Below, piece after piece: positions 46,573 through 56,843 of a stretch of DNA of 64,000 nt. How positions within the stretch are numbered: the first letter of the stretch is position 1; every line of letters starts with the position of its first letter. The position numbers were made by a program, and so were the translations under genes. A model generated the notes under the pieces. That model was not told where the DNA came from and made no database searches. It saw only the letters and a list, made by a program, of their open reading frames with translations. This DNA is from Bermanella sp049115935 (GTDB taxonomy: Bacteria > Pseudomonadota > Gammaproteobacteria > Pseudomonadales > Oceanobacteraceae): contig JAGDZK010000004.1 of the NCBI GenBank assembly GCA_049115935.1, forward strand, positions 1-64,000, written 5' to 3'.

Positions 46573-46884
46573 CTACTTACCATTTCCGCCCATACAATTT
46601 GGAGAATCAGGCGCTCCCATAGATTCAGTCCATGCTTGAGGGGTGAAAGTGTGTAACGCCAAAGCATGGACAACACCCGCCAGCTCTTCAGCCAATGCCT
46701 TATAAACGGCTTGATGTTGCTTCACCTTGTTTAAGCCATCAAATTCGTGTGTCACTAAAACCACTTTAAAATGGCTTTCTGAATCTTTAGGCACATTATG
46801 CATATGACTCTCATTTACAATCTCTAAGTGCATAGGTTTGAATGCTTGATCTAATTTCAGCTGAATTTGTTGTTCGACATTCAT
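46573..46884 (-). CDS. BolA family protein
   Basis: I chose ATG 46884 (103 residues) because AAGGTGATAAGAACT precedes it; the frame runs further upstream but without a ribosome-binding site. BolA features are ESHMHNVPKDSESHFKVVLV (His and a degenerate Cys position) and VKQHQAVYKALAEEL followed by GVVHALALHTFTP. BolA/IbaG proteins partner with monothiol glutaredoxins in iron-sulfur handling. It carries a Cys-containing tail (PNCMGGNGK). The BolA helix-turn pattern is more BolA-like than IbaG-like. Confidence 0.9.
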   Translation of the reverse strand: MNVEQQIQLKLDQAFKPMHLEIVNESHMHNVPKDSESHFKVVLVTHEFDGLNKVKQHQAVYKALAEELAGVVHALALHTFTPQAWTESMGAPDSPNCMGGNGK

Positions 46885-47024
46885 AGTTCTTATCACCTTT
46901 AAATATATGGGCAAAAGTATACGCATTTCGTCCAACAAAAACCATGTATGGATATACAGATTCACATTGACGAAGGCATTTTAGGCATGTATAAATTAGC
47001 CCAAATCAAGCAAGAGGTGACAGC

Positions 47025-47621
47025 ATGAGCAAGGCGCAATCATTAATCGAACAGTTTTACCTAGAAGAACAAGAGCGCATTGCGCAAGAATCCACCTTCA
47101 CCCCTATTGATGTCAGTGTTAGCAGTGCCGATATGGCCATGATCAACACTATTTCTAAACGCTTCAATAAAGATAAAAACCAGCTAGTTCGTGAAGCATT
47201 AAGCCAAGCGATCGTGGATATGTTCAGCGCACTGGAGCCTGTTGAGCGAAAGATGCTGGCCAAAGACGCTGATGAATTAGCAAACAGCATCGCGGCCGAG
47301 ATCGCCGAAGAACAAGGTTTAAGCGCCCTAGAAGTCACAGGTGTTAACTGGGTTGCACAAGACAAACAGTGCATTAAAGACGAGCGTAAAGCTGAAAAAG
47401 AACAACAAAAGCAACAAGAAATGCTCGCCCAGCAAATTCTTGCCGAGCAGCAAGAAGCCCTGTCTGAGCAAGAAGACGAGTCAACAGCAGAAGAAACCAC
47501 CATGGTCACTGAAGCGCAAGACACTTCAGACAGTGAGCAAATGGAAGAGGCTTCTCCATTTGGCGAACAAACCACTTCTGAAGAAGAGCCGACCCAAAGT
47601 AATAACTCTATTTTTGCTTAA
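47025..47621 (+). CDS. Protein with RHH-like N-terminus and acidic tail, unknown
   Basis: The 198-residue protein has a segment SADMAMINTISKRFNKDK then NQLVREALSQAIVDMFSAL at about residues 27-65 that has ribbon-helix-helix character. A helix-rich region and a long Gln/Glu-rich, acidic C-terminus follow (EEQTTSEEEPTQ). There is no signal peptide. GAGGTGACAGC before the ATG is a good ribosome-binding site. It might be a small DNA-binding or scaffolding protein; the RHH call is tentative. Confidence 0.6.
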   Translation: MSKAQSLIEQFYLEEQERIAQESTFTPIDVSVSSADMAMINTISKRFNKDKNQLVREALSQAIVDMFSALEPVERKMLAKDADELANSIAAEIAEEQGLSALEVTGVNWVAQDKQCIKDERKAEKEQQKQQEMLAQQILAEQQEALSEQEDESTAEETTMVTEAQDTSDSEQMEEASPFGEQTTSEEEPTQSNNSIFA

Positions 47622-47638
47622 CCCTTAGGCAAAACCCT

Positions 47639-47666
47639 CAGATTGCCTTAGTTTTAAGGCAATCTG
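47639..47666 (+). terminator. Hairpin terminator-like element
   Basis: CAGATTGCCTTA and TAAGGCAATCTG form a 12-bp perfect stem with a four-base loop GTTT. It lies 18 bases after the stop of the preceding gene and is followed by a T-rich but not strictly T-run sequence. Confidence 0.65.
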
Positions 47667-47743
47667 CTTATTTCCTTTCCCCACTTGCCATAACCCCGTA
47701 AAATAGCCGACCGATATATTGTTACGTATTTATAGGATTTATA

Positions 47744-48694
47744 ATGGCTATCCAGTGGTTTCCCGGTCACATGCACCGAGCACGCAAACAAATTACTGAG
47801 ATGATGCCCCAGATCGATCTAGTGATTGAAGTGCTAGACGCTCGACTTCCCTACTCCAGCGAAAATCCACTGGTACCCGAGCTAAGAACAGGTAAGCCTT
47901 GCCTTAAGCTGCTTAACAAATCTGATTTAGCGGACCCTGCCTTTACCAAACAATGGCTCGATTACTTCAACAGCCTGCCGAATACCAAAGCCATGGCACT
48001 GACGGGTTTAGATAAAAAACAGGTAAAAGCCATTACTCAATATTGCTTAAGCATGCTGCCTGAGCGAGAAGAAAAAAAACAATCCATCCGCACCATGATC
48101 ATGGGGATTCCCAATGTAGGGAAGTCCACATTGATTAATACATTAGCGGGTCGAACAGTGGCAAAAGCCGGCAACTTACCTGCTCTAACCCGCCACCCAC
48201 AGCAAATTAAAATCAACGATGGTATTGTGTTATCGGATACCCCTGGGATTTTATGGCCAAAAATCCACAATACCGCCAGTGGCTTTCGCTTAGCCGCCAG
48301 CGGCGCGGTACGTGATACCGCCATTGATTATTTTGAAGTGGCTGAATTCACTGGCAACATGCTGCTCAAGCTTTACCCTGACACCATTCGTGCCCGTTAT
48401 AAATTCACAGACCTGCCAGAAACCGGAGAGCGTTTGATTGATGGCATTGGTCGTAAACGTGGTTGCTTACGCTCTGGTGGCGTAGTTGACATGCATAAAG
48501 CCGCTGAGATTTTAATACACGAATTACGCTCGGGTAAGTTAGGTAAGCTGACCTATGAAACACCGGAGATGATGTTAGCAGAAGAAGAAGAACTAAGAAT
48601 CGAAGCCGAACGTAAAGAAGCAGAAATTGAAGCTAAAAAATTAGCGGCTAAAAAAGGGACTCGTCAAAGTAACCCAGATATTAAAGAAGATTGA
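47744..48694 (+). CDS. Circularly permuted ribosome-assembly GTPase, RbgA/YlqF family
   Basis: The 316-residue protein has the permuted order of GTPase motifs: G4 NKSDLAD near residue 59, then G1 MGIPNVGKSTLIN near 123, then G3 DTPGI near 165. A C-terminal helical domain (YKFTDLPETG, then DGIGRKRGCL) follows, as in RbgA, which binds the 50S subunit late in assembly. The N-terminus IQWFPGHMHRARKQI is diagnostic of YlqF. The tail is rich in Lys/Glu. It stands alone between a hairpin and a convergent gene. Confidence 0.93.
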   Translation: MAIQWFPGHMHRARKQITEMMPQIDLVIEVLDARLPYSSENPLVPELRTGKPCLKLLNKSDLADPAFTKQWLDYFNSLPNTKAMALTGLDKKQVKAITQYCLSMLPEREEKKQSIRTMIMGIPNVGKSTLINTLAGRTVAKAGNLPALTRHPQQIKINDGIVLSDTPGILWPKIHNTASGFRLAASGAVRDTAIDYFEVAEFTGNMLLKLYPDTIRARYKFTDLPETGERLIDGIGRKRGCLRSGGVVDMHKAAEILIHELRSGKLGKLTYETPEMMLAEEEELRIEAERKEAEIEAKKLAAKKGTRQSNPDIKED

Positions 48695-48711
48695 TCGTCA
48701 CCAAACTTTAA

Positions 48712-48734
48712 GCCGGTCGGGCACTGCCCCCGGC
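48712..48734. terminator. GC-rich hairpin, possibly REP-like
   Basis: GCCGG-TC-GGGC-ACT-GCCC-CCGGC folds into two stacked stems of five and four pairs with a two-base bulge. No T-run on either strand. It shares the opening TTAA-CCGGT-GGGC with 5628-5640 and may belong to the same repeat family. It lies between convergent genes, so it may end their transcripts. Confidence 0.5.
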
Positions 48735-48758
48735 CTAGGCATCAAATCCCAAAAAATA

Positions 48759-49193
48759 TCACTGAGTTTTAATAGCATCACGCAGCTGGGTGAATATATC
48801 CCACTTTGCATCTTCTTCTGCCACAATCTCGATGGGGTACAAACCAGTATCGGTAGGAATAGTATTTAAATCGGACTGTAATTGGCTGGTGTCTTTAGCG
48901 TATAAAATCCATTGATTGACCCCCTGACACATAATCACCATGACCACTAAGGCATGAGCATTGGGCTCAATTGCGCTCATAAGCTTTTGATTGAAGTCAT
49001 CAATGAAAACCAATTCTTTGTTACTTGGGTAGCCTGTTGAAGGGTCAACATCCGCTGCATTCCAAGAGATTTGCACGCACTGCGCGAATTCCCCAGATGC
49101 TAATTCAGCGTCCAACTCATCACGATAGCGAATGGTAATAGGCTCATCATTCAATGTGCCATCTGCCAGCACCCAACGGTTTGAAAACGCCAT
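48759..49193 (-). CDS. DUF695-like protein
   Basis: The 144-residue protein begins with the pattern SNRWVLADGTLNDEPITIRY, has YPSNKELVFIDDFNQKLM and ends with DAKWDIFTQLRDAI, which I recognise as the DUF695 layout (a family often joined to DUF1963 or similar). No signal peptide. Function is unknown. The gene converges on the GTPase gene. Confidence 0.68.
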   Translation of the reverse strand: MAFSNRWVLADGTLNDEPITIRYRDELDAELASGEFAQCVQISWNAADVDPSTGYPSNKELVFIDDFNQKLMSAIEPNAHALVVMVIMCQGVNQWILYAKDTSQLQSDLNTIPTDTGLYPIEIVAEEDAKWDIFTQLRDAIKTQ

Positions 49194-49295
49194 ATGCCTT
49201 CCCTGCTTTTATTTTTGGATACGCTTAAAGCTAGCAGAATATAAGTAAAATGCACAAGAACACCTGTTCTTATGGCTATTTATAGCCAAAACACG

Positions 49296-50150
49296 TTAGC
49301 GCAACGGGATTTTTAAAAATCTACGACCTAATTTATCTTGTTCTGGCAGATGCCCCGCCCTCACATTAACCTGCAGACTTGGCAATATAAGCCTTGGAGC
49401 ATCTAGGTTTGCGTCTCTTGCCTGGCGCTTTTCAATAAACTCCGATTCTGTGGTACTACCGGCACAATGAACATTATGAACTTTTTGTTCTTGTACACTA
49501 ACAACCGAGCGTACTTCTCGATCTTCGGGAGGATAGTCGTGGCACATATGCAACTGCGCATCATCACCTAACGCATAAATGGATTGAATGGACTGATACA
49601 GGGCTTTTGCATCACCGCCGGGGAAGTCACACCGGGCCGTTCCTATATCCGGCATAAACAAGGTATCCCCAACAAATACATGGATTGATTCATTAGGCGC
49701 CCTTACCACATAACTTAAACAGGCCGGCGTATGACCCGGTGTCGCCAATGCCTGAATGGTTATTTCACCCACACTTATGACATCGCCTTCACTGACCAAG
49801 CCATCGAATAACGCTTCTTTTTGGCTATTTAACCCAAATACCTCATCAAAATGCTGCTGCACTAACGCTACGTTTCCACCAATGAATACTTGCCCACCTA
49901 AGTGCTGCTTAATGTATTGGGCATCACTTAAATGATCTGCATGCACATGGGTTTCTAAAACATATTTTAGGGTTAACCCTTGCCCATTAACATAAGTGAT
50001 TATCTCATCAGAAAACTCATGACTTACCTTACCTGTATTGGCTTTATAGTCCGCCACAGGGTCTATTAAAACCGCCTCATTCGACAGATCATCAACAACC
50101 AAGTGACAAAAAGTCTGAGTATCATGGTGGTAGTAGCTTTGTATATGCAT
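49296..50150 (-). CDS. blh: Persulfide dioxygenase-like MBL protein (Blh/ETHE1 family)
   Basis: The 284-residue protein begins at ATG 50150 (MHIQSYYHHD) after GGGGGCGCTG; an upstream GTG at 50177 lacks a ribosome-binding site. ETHE1-type motifs: ETHVHADHLSDA (metal HxHxDH), PGHTPACLSYV, VGDTLFMPDIGTARCDFPGG and HMCHDYPP with a late His. It should oxidise glutathione persulfide to sulfite as part of sulfide detoxification, or be the mono-iron dioxygenase called Blh. It is divergent from a BigR-type repressor gene across a palindromic site. Confidence 0.9.
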   Translation of the reverse strand: MHIQSYYHHDTQTFCHLVVDDLSNEAVLIDPVADYKANTGKVSHEFSDEIITYVNGQGLTLKYVLETHVHADHLSDAQYIKQHLGGQVFIGGNVALVQQHFDEVFGLNSQKEALFDGLVSEGDVISVGEITIQALATPGHTPACLSYVVRAPNESIHVFVGDTLFMPDIGTARCDFPGGDAKALYQSIQSIYALGDDAQLHMCHDYPPEDREVRSVVSVQEQKVHNVHCAGSTTESEFIEKRQARDANLDAPRLILPSLQVNVRAGHLPEQDKLGRRFLKIPLR

Positions 50151-50182
50151 CAGCGCCCCCAAAAATGTATAACTCACACTAC

Positions 50183-50198
50183 ATTAGCAAAATCTAAT
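50183..50198. promoter_or_regulatory. Putative BigR operator
   Basis: ATTAG-N6-CTAAT is a perfect inverted repeat in the 109-base spacer between the divergent persulfide-dioxygenase and BigR-type genes. BigR is an ArsR-type repressor and typically binds AT-rich palindromes near its own gene. The exact consensus was not checked. Confidence 0.6.
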
Positions 50199-50259
50199 TT
50201 AGCTTTCATTAAATATTGTGTTAAATTTAAAGCAGCAACAATTGTTCTTCGAGGACACC

Positions 50260-50577
50260 ATGGAAACCTTTGCCATCGCTCAAGAAATGAAAGCCCACGC
50301 GCGTGAAGCTTCTCAATTATTAAAAGCCCTAGCTAACGAAAACAGACTCATGATCCTATGCTCATTAGCACAGGGGGAAATGAATGTAACTGAGCTTAAC
50401 GAACGCTTGGATTTAAGCCAGTCGGCACTTAGCCAGCACCTTGCATGGCTTCGCCGTGAAAATCTCGTTAATACTCGTCGAGACGCACAAACCATTTATT
50501 ATTCGCTGCAAGGCACAAAAGCCAAAGAAGTGATCATGGTATTACAAAGCATCTATTGCGCTGACCTAGTGAAATAG
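50260..50577 (+). CDS. bigR: BigR-type ArsR-family persulfide-sensing repressor
   Basis: The 105-residue regulator has a winged HTH (LKALANENRLMILCSLAQGE and LDLSQSALSQHLAWLRRENLV). Two cysteines, C34 and C100, are 66 residues apart, the same spacing as C42 and C108 of BigR/SqrR, which form a tetrasulfide bridge in response to reactive sulfur. I chose ATG 50260 with GAGGA at 50251-50255; a GTG at 50218 is possible but weak. It is divergent from the persulfide dioxygenase gene and followed after two bases by a SulP gene, so it probably controls both. Confidence 0.9.
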   Translation: METFAIAQEMKAHAREASQLLKALANENRLMILCSLAQGEMNVTELNERLDLSQSALSQHLAWLRRENLVNTRRDAQTIYYSLQGTKAKEVIMVLQSIYCADLVK

Positions 50578-50579
50578 TC

Positions 50580-52199
50580 ATGCCTAATTGGCTTTTTCCT
50601 TGGCGACATTCCAACTGGCAATTACGTCATGACATGGTTGCGGGCTTAATTGTCGCTATTTTAATCATTCCTCAAGCAATCGGTTATGGTTTACTCGCTC
50701 ATTTACCGCCCTCTGTTGCCTTAGCCAGCTGTATATTCCCTTTATTGGCGTATGCCGTATTTGGTCGTAGCCACGCGTTGGCAATTGGTCCTGTGGCCAT
50801 TATCAGTTTAATGGTGGGCGAGGCTTTACAGCCTCTATCGGCTGAACAAGCACTACCTGCCGCTCAACTCTTAGCATTACAAGTGGCCATGCTATTAATG
50901 GGCATGCGTTTACTTAATCTTGGCAATTTAGTGCATTTTATTGGCCACCCTGTTATCCAAGGCTTCACCGCTTCTGCGGCCATACTGATTATCAGCAAGC
51001 AATTACCTCTCATCCTTGGGGGGAATATTTTTCAGTTAAGCAGTATTGATACACAAACAGCTGCCCTAGCACTTGGTTTTATTGGCCTTCTTATGGGCTT
51101 TAAAAAAATCCACCATGATTTCATCAGTAAATTAGGCCCCTTAGTGGTGGTAATCATTGGCTGTGTCTGGGCGTTTTTTATGCCCAACACCCTATCAACT
51201 GTGAACATAGACCAGTCCCATTCAGTCTTTAACGTCTCTTTTGTCTTACCTTGGGAATTATTTGAACAACTTTTACCCAATGCTGTTCTCATCGCACTCA
51301 TTGGTTTATTAGAAAGCACGTCAGTTGCTAAGAATTTAGCAAAACACCGAAAGGAAACCATTCACGCCAACCAAGAACTATTGGGTTTATCGTTTGCTAA
51401 TTTAGCAGCCTGTGTCTTTCATGCGTACCCTGTTGCCGGTGGTTTTGGCCGCTCTATGGTGAATCTTCAAGCGGGAGCAAGCAGCCCATTAGCAGGCGTT
51501 TTTACCGCTTTTTTTGTTGGTTTTTTACTTTTATTTACAATAGATGCCATTAACTACATTCCACTTACGGCATTGGGGGCTATTGTCATAATCGCTGTAT
51601 GGCCATTGCTTGAGTTCGCCCCTGTTTTTAACAAATGGCGAGTGCAACCAAAAGAAACAACCATTTGGTTGGTCACCTTTATCATGGTGTTATGGCAAGG
51701 CGTTGAAATTGGTATTCTATCTGGGGTGTCGTTATCTGTGATTTTTCTTATTCGCAGCGCAGCCAAACCTCATATTGCCATTATTGGTCAAATACCGGAT
51801 AGCGCTCACTTTCGTAATATAAAACGTCATAATGTCATTACACATTCTGGTTTACTGGCCATTCGTATTGATGAAGGTATTCATTTCGCCAACCAAGATG
51901 CCATTAATCAATTTATTGAAGAGGCACTTGAGCATAACCCAGATACAAACAATCTGCTTATCGTGTGTTCCGCGGTCAACATCATAGATAGTGATGGCTT
52001 GGATTTATTACAATCTTGGAACGAAAAACTACAACTACAACATAAGCAATTACACCTAGCTGAAGTGAAAGGCCCGGTAATGGACGAACTCATCAACCGT
52101 GGTTTTGTAGACAGCATCCAACCAGGCAAAATCTTTTTAAGCACCAAACAAGCGTTCGATACCCTTTCGCAACCTAGCGACGAAAGCTATATAATCTAG
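50580..52199 (+). CDS. SulP-family anion permease with STAS domain
   Basis: This 539-residue permease has about 10-12 hydrophobic helices, the SulP signature near DMVAGLIVAILIIPQAIGYGL and GHPVIQGFTASAAI, and a C-terminal STAS domain (FANQDAINQFIEE, LIVCSAVNIIDSDGLDLL). It should move an oxyanion such as sulfate or bicarbonate. Its ATG lies two bases after bigR, so it is in the sulfide-response unit. Export or import of sulfite/sulfate made by the persulfide dioxygenase is a plausible role, but the substrate is not proven by sequence. Confidence 0.9.
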   Translation: MPNWLFPWRHSNWQLRHDMVAGLIVAILIIPQAIGYGLLAHLPPSVALASCIFPLLAYAVFGRSHALAIGPVAIISLMVGEALQPLSAEQALPAAQLLALQVAMLLMGMRLLNLGNLVHFIGHPVIQGFTASAAILIISKQLPLILGGNIFQLSSIDTQTAALALGFIGLLMGFKKIHHDFISKLGPLVVVIIGCVWAFFMPNTLSTVNIDQSHSVFNVSFVLPWELFEQLLPNAVLIALIGLLESTSVAKNLAKHRKETIHANQELLGLSFANLAACVFHAYPVAGGFGRSMVNLQAGASSPLAGVFTAFFVGFLLLFTIDAINYIPLTALGAIVIIAVWPLLEFAPVFNKWRVQPKETTIWLVTFIMVLWQGVEIGILSGVSLSVIFLIRSAAKPHIAIIGQIPDSAHFRNIKRHNVITHSGLLAIRIDEGIHFANQDAINQFIEEALEHNPDTNNLLIVCSAVNIIDSDGLDLLQSWNEKLQLQHKQLHLAEVKGPVMDELINRGFVDSIQPGKIFLSTKQAFDTLSQPSDESYII

Positions 52200-52221
52200 C
52201 TTTTATATTAAGAGTCATATT

Positions 52222-52692
52222 ATGTTGTACCTCACTAGCATAGCCATCATCATCTTACTGGCCTTAAGCGCCATAGCCGCCTACTACATGATCAAATTAC
52301 GTAATGTAAGGCAACTTCAAGCTCAACAAATTCAACAAAATAAAGACGCATGGCAAAAGCATCGAAACGAACTAGCCGCTGATTTAAGGTTTATTGGTAA
52401 CTCAATGCTACAAGGTCAGTGTGAGATCACCGAAGGCTGCTTAAGATTAAAGGTACTAATGGATCGCCTAGATGACGAGCTACAAAACAAACCAGAGTTT
52501 AAAACCATTCAGTCTTTTTTTGCTCAAGCCATCACTATGCCAACCCATGATGCATACAAAGCGCTCACTCGCAAAGAGCAGTTCAAACAAGATAAGCAAC
52601 GCTTTGCTTTAGAAGAGCAACATAAAGATCAAATTTTGATCGAGGTAAAAACTCTCTGTGAGTACAAGTTCGATATCCTTACGCCCAATTAA
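52222..52692 (+). CDS. DUF2489 family protein
   Basis: The 156-residue protein has an N-terminal TM segment (residues 4-24) and a helical cytoplasmic part with TEGCLRLKVLMDRLDDEL and MPTHDAYKALTRKEQFKQD, which I recognise as DUF2489. It contains two Cys-bearing positions (QCEITEGC). The gene follows sulP by 22 bases. Function is unknown. Confidence 0.75.
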   Translation: MLYLTSIAIIILLALSAIAAYYMIKLRNVRQLQAQQIQQNKDAWQKHRNELAADLRFIGNSMLQGQCEITEGCLRLKVLMDRLDDELQNKPEFKTIQSFFAQAITMPTHDAYKALTRKEQFKQDKQRFALEEQHKDQILIEVKTLCEYKFDILTPN

Positions 52693-52755
52693 CCTGTTCA
52701 TCTAAGCAGGCTTTGGTAAAATGTTACCTAGATCACATTTTCCAAGGCCACTCTC

Positions 52756-54261
<1,506 letters not shown>

Positions 54262-54295
54262 CATTTAAATGCGTTAACGCAGGACATTAAACACC

Positions 54296-54328
54296 AAAGG
54301 CCCGTATAATACGGGCCTTTCTTTTTTA
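54296..54328 (+). terminator. Rho-independent terminator before murI
   Basis: AAAGGCCCGT and ACGGGCCTTT form a perfect stem with loop ATAAT, followed by CTTTTTT. It ends transcription of the lipoprotein gene just ahead of murI, which starts at 54343. Confidence 0.88.
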
Positions 54329-54342
54329 TTGGGGTAAACACT

Positions 54343-55161
54343 TTGCCACGCATTGCTCTTTTGGACTCTGGCATAGGCGGCTTAAGCGTCTTACAGGCGA
54401 TTAAACAGCAAATACCAAACGCAAGTATTGTCTACTTTGCTGACCACGCGTTCTCCCCATACGGCAATAAAGATACCCATTGGTTGAACCATCACATCGT
54501 TCAATTGGTAAAAAACCTAAACCAGCAGCATCAACTTGATGCCATTATTATTGCCTGTAACACCGCCAGCACTCTTTGCCTTGAACAATTACGCCAGTGC
54601 ATCAACACACCCATCATAGGTGTGGTGCCTGCAGTAAAAACGGCCGCCAATTTAACCATCAATCAATCCATTGGTATTTTAGCGACGCCCACCACCATTA
54701 ACGGTGAATACCTTAAAAGCTTGATTTTAGATTTTGCTAACCCATATCAGGTGACTAAAGTTGCCAGTACTGAATTGGTTTCTATTGCAGAAAAAAAACT
54801 AAACAAACAACCCATTGATCAACAGACAATCGCCCATATTATCGAGCCCTTTTTAAAGTCAAACTGTGATTACGTGGTATTAGGCTGCACCCACTTCCCC
54901 CATTTAAAAGAAGAGCTTACGGCATTAGCTGAACATATAAATTGGATCGATTCTGCAGATGCCATCGCCAAGCGCTGCATATCATTGCTCAATCACAGCA
55001 CCCCACCACAAGACAATAAAACACCTGAGCCAGATTTGTGCTTTTTTTCGAGCGCTTATATTGAGACGGGTTTACAACAAACCTTAACTGAATTTGGTTT
55101 CACTAATGTTCAAGCAAACGTACAACTTTATGACCTTGAACTAAACTTAGTTAACCCATAA
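54343..55161 (+). CDS. murI: Glutamate racemase
   Basis: MurI makes D-glutamate for peptidoglycan. The 272-residue enzyme shows ALLDSGIGGLSVL near the start, the catalytic acid/base cysteines in IIACNTAST and VLGCTHFPHL, and conserved ADHAFSPYG. The start is a TTG at 54343 (MPRIALLDS), 14 bases after the terminator; GGGG upstream is the ribosome-binding site. The preceding terminator implies the promoter is inside or overlapping it. DUF924 gene follows by 16 bases. Confidence 0.95.
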   Translation: MPRIALLDSGIGGLSVLQAIKQQIPNASIVYFADHAFSPYGNKDTHWLNHHIVQLVKNLNQQHQLDAIIIACNTASTLCLEQLRQCINTPIIGVVPAVKTAANLTINQSIGILATPTTINGEYLKSLILDFANPYQVTKVASTELVSIAEKKLNKQPIDQQTIAHIIEPFLKSNCDYVVLGCTHFPHLKEELTALAEHINWIDSADAIAKRCISLLNHSTPPQDNKTPEPDLCFFSSAYIETGLQQTLTEFGFTNVQANVQLYDLELNLVNP

Positions 55162-55177
55162 CTTAAGGACACACACC

Positions 55178-55768
55178 ATGCACCCATTCACACAAGAAAT
55201 TTTGGCATTCTGGTTTGGTGCTTGGCCCTTTGATGAAAAAGCAGCACAACGCCAAGCTTCATTATGGTTTCAGTCAACCCAGGAACTTGATGAAAAAATA
55301 AAACAGGATTTTCAACCCCTTGTAGAATCAGCACTTAATAATGAGTTTAACTGCGACTGTCTTGAAGACGACCTCGCTTATATCATTCTGCTCGATCAAT
55401 TCACCCGCAATATCTATCGCGGACAAGGCAAAGCATTTAGTGGTGATCAACGTTCACTAAATAAAAGCCTTCAGCTCATTGAAAAAGACATACATTTAAC
55501 ACTGCCACTTCACGTGGCTACCTTCGCATGTATGCCACTGCAGCACAGCGAAGATATTGAAATACACACACAATCCATTGAAGTATTTACCCAGTTAGCA
55601 AATCTTCATGGTGAACCTGCCCAAGGCTTTTTAAGTTTTGCCCATAAACACAAAGACATTATTGAGCAGTTCGCTCGTTATCCTCATCGTAATAAAGCGT
55701 TAAACCGCGAATCAACGGACAAAGAAACACACTACCTAGCTAACAATGGCTTACGCTTTGGTCAATAA
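55178..55768 (+). CDS. DUF924 family protein
   Basis: The 196-residue protein shows the DUF924 pattern: EILAFWFGAWPFDEKAAQ at the start, WFQSTQELDEKIKQDF, then LAYIILLDQFTRNIYRG and the HEPAQ-like region with FAHKHKDIIEQFARYPHRNKAL near the end. The fold is TPR-like helical. It follows murI by 16 bases, so is co-transcribed. Function is unknown. Confidence 0.88.
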   Translation: MHPFTQEILAFWFGAWPFDEKAAQRQASLWFQSTQELDEKIKQDFQPLVESALNNEFNCDCLEDDLAYIILLDQFTRNIYRGQGKAFSGDQRSLNKSLQLIEKDIHLTLPLHVATFACMPLQHSEDIEIHTQSIEVFTQLANLHGEPAQGFLSFAHKHKDIIEQFARYPHRNKALNRESTDKETHYLANNGLRFGQ

Positions 55769-55863
55769 ACGAAAGCTTTCCGTTAAGAATCTCACACAAG
55801 CCATGACAGCAAAGCCAATGCTGGTTAAAATGCCGGCCAATAAGAATAAAGACAGAGCACTTC

Positions 55864-56619
55864 ATGGACGCACGTACCTCAAAAAAGACTAAATTATTGC
55901 TATTTATTAGTCTGATAATCACTTCATTCGCAGCGAATGCCGGATACTTTGGCGCAGCTCAAACATTTAATAGCTCAGCGACTTTTGACGAACAAGATAA
56001 TGGCTTTCGCATAGACTTCGGCAGCGACACAACACCTTGGCTTGATTTAGAGTGGAGCTACATCGATTACGGCTATTCAAGATTTGATGACCCAGATTTT
56101 GTACTGGGCGACCCTGATGACGACGACGATGAAGACCGCTTCGAAAATATAGGGTTTGGTGATGACTCGGTAAATGAACAAATAGCAAGATTTGAAGGCC
56201 TGACTAATTTACGTGCCCAAGGTATTTCTGCTGGATTGAAATTCAAAAAAGACATTAATAACTGGATGAAAGTCTATGCCCGCGTCAGTTTTTTAGCATG
56301 GCACTCAGAAAGTATTAACGTCACCATCTTTGCACCAAGACCCGGTTTTGATAGTGATGGTAACGAGTTACCACAAGGCTCAACCGAAACCCCTAATAAT
56401 TTAAATGACTGCGGCACCATCAGTTATTGCCGCATTGAAGATACCGATGACGTCACCGAGACTTTTGGCGTAGATTTTTGGTACGGATACGGCGCCATCT
56501 TTAAACCTTATAGCTGGCTTGCCATACGCACCGAATACTCAATCGTGACTCTTAAAGCGGTTGATTTCCCAAAAGGAAAACTTGAAGGCTTTTCCGCTGG
56601 CCTTGAGATCCACTACTAA
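55864..56619 (+). CDS. Putative outer-membrane beta-barrel protein
   Basis: This 251-residue precursor has a signal peptide (LLLFISLIITSFAANA, cleavage before GYFGA). Alternating strands, such as YFGAAQTFNSSATF and a terminal GFSAGLEIHY, suggest an eight-stranded OmpA-like or porin-like barrel. A very acidic loop (DPDDDDDEDRF near residues 80-90) could bind divalent cations, and there is a CGTISYC cysteine pair. No family label can be given from sequence alone. Confidence 0.6.
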   Translation: MDARTSKKTKLLLFISLIITSFAANAGYFGAAQTFNSSATFDEQDNGFRIDFGSDTTPWLDLEWSYIDYGYSRFDDPDFVLGDPDDDDDEDRFENIGFGDDSVNEQIARFEGLTNLRAQGISAGLKFKKDINNWMKVYARVSFLAWHSESINVTIFAPRPGFDSDGNELPQGSTETPNNLNDCGTISYCRIEDTDDVTETFGVDFWYGYGAIFKPYSWLAIRTEYSIVTLKAVDFPKGKLEGFSAGLEIHY

Positions 56620-56647
56620 ACTTTGCCAAGAGTAAAATGTACCCAGA

Positions 56648-56680
56648 CTTGTTACTGCCATAGTTACTATGCGTAACAAG
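56648..56680. other. 33-bp nested palindrome upstream of an AraC gene
   Basis: CTTGTTAC (56648-56655) pairs with GTAACAAG (56673-56680), and inside it CATAG pairs with CTATG around TTA. No T-run follows. The perfect outer arms make it a regulatory or hairpin element; it lies 164 bases before the likely GTG start of the AraC regulator. Confidence 0.5.
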
Positions 56681-56843
56681 TTCGCAACATTTGTATGATT
56701 GTCTTAAGCCCGTCTACTAAAAAAAACCTAGCCAGTACCTGCCATCTTTAGACATTAAATGAAAATGGCACATTATGTGCATTTTTAATAACAGGACAGA
56801 GATCCCATTTAAAATAACAATAACAAAAGAAAGGATCAGTACG

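Noticed and set aside
47057..47575. 172-codon serine/cysteine-rich open frame on the minus strand
   Set aside because: It is the exact antisense of the plus-strand RHH-like gene, with composition explained by its Glu/Ala/Gln codons; no ribosome-binding site.
47025..47621. Missing ribbon-helix-helix domain of PutA as a separate gene
   Set aside because: The RHH resemblance is weak and two unrelated genes intervene, so a link to putA is not supported.
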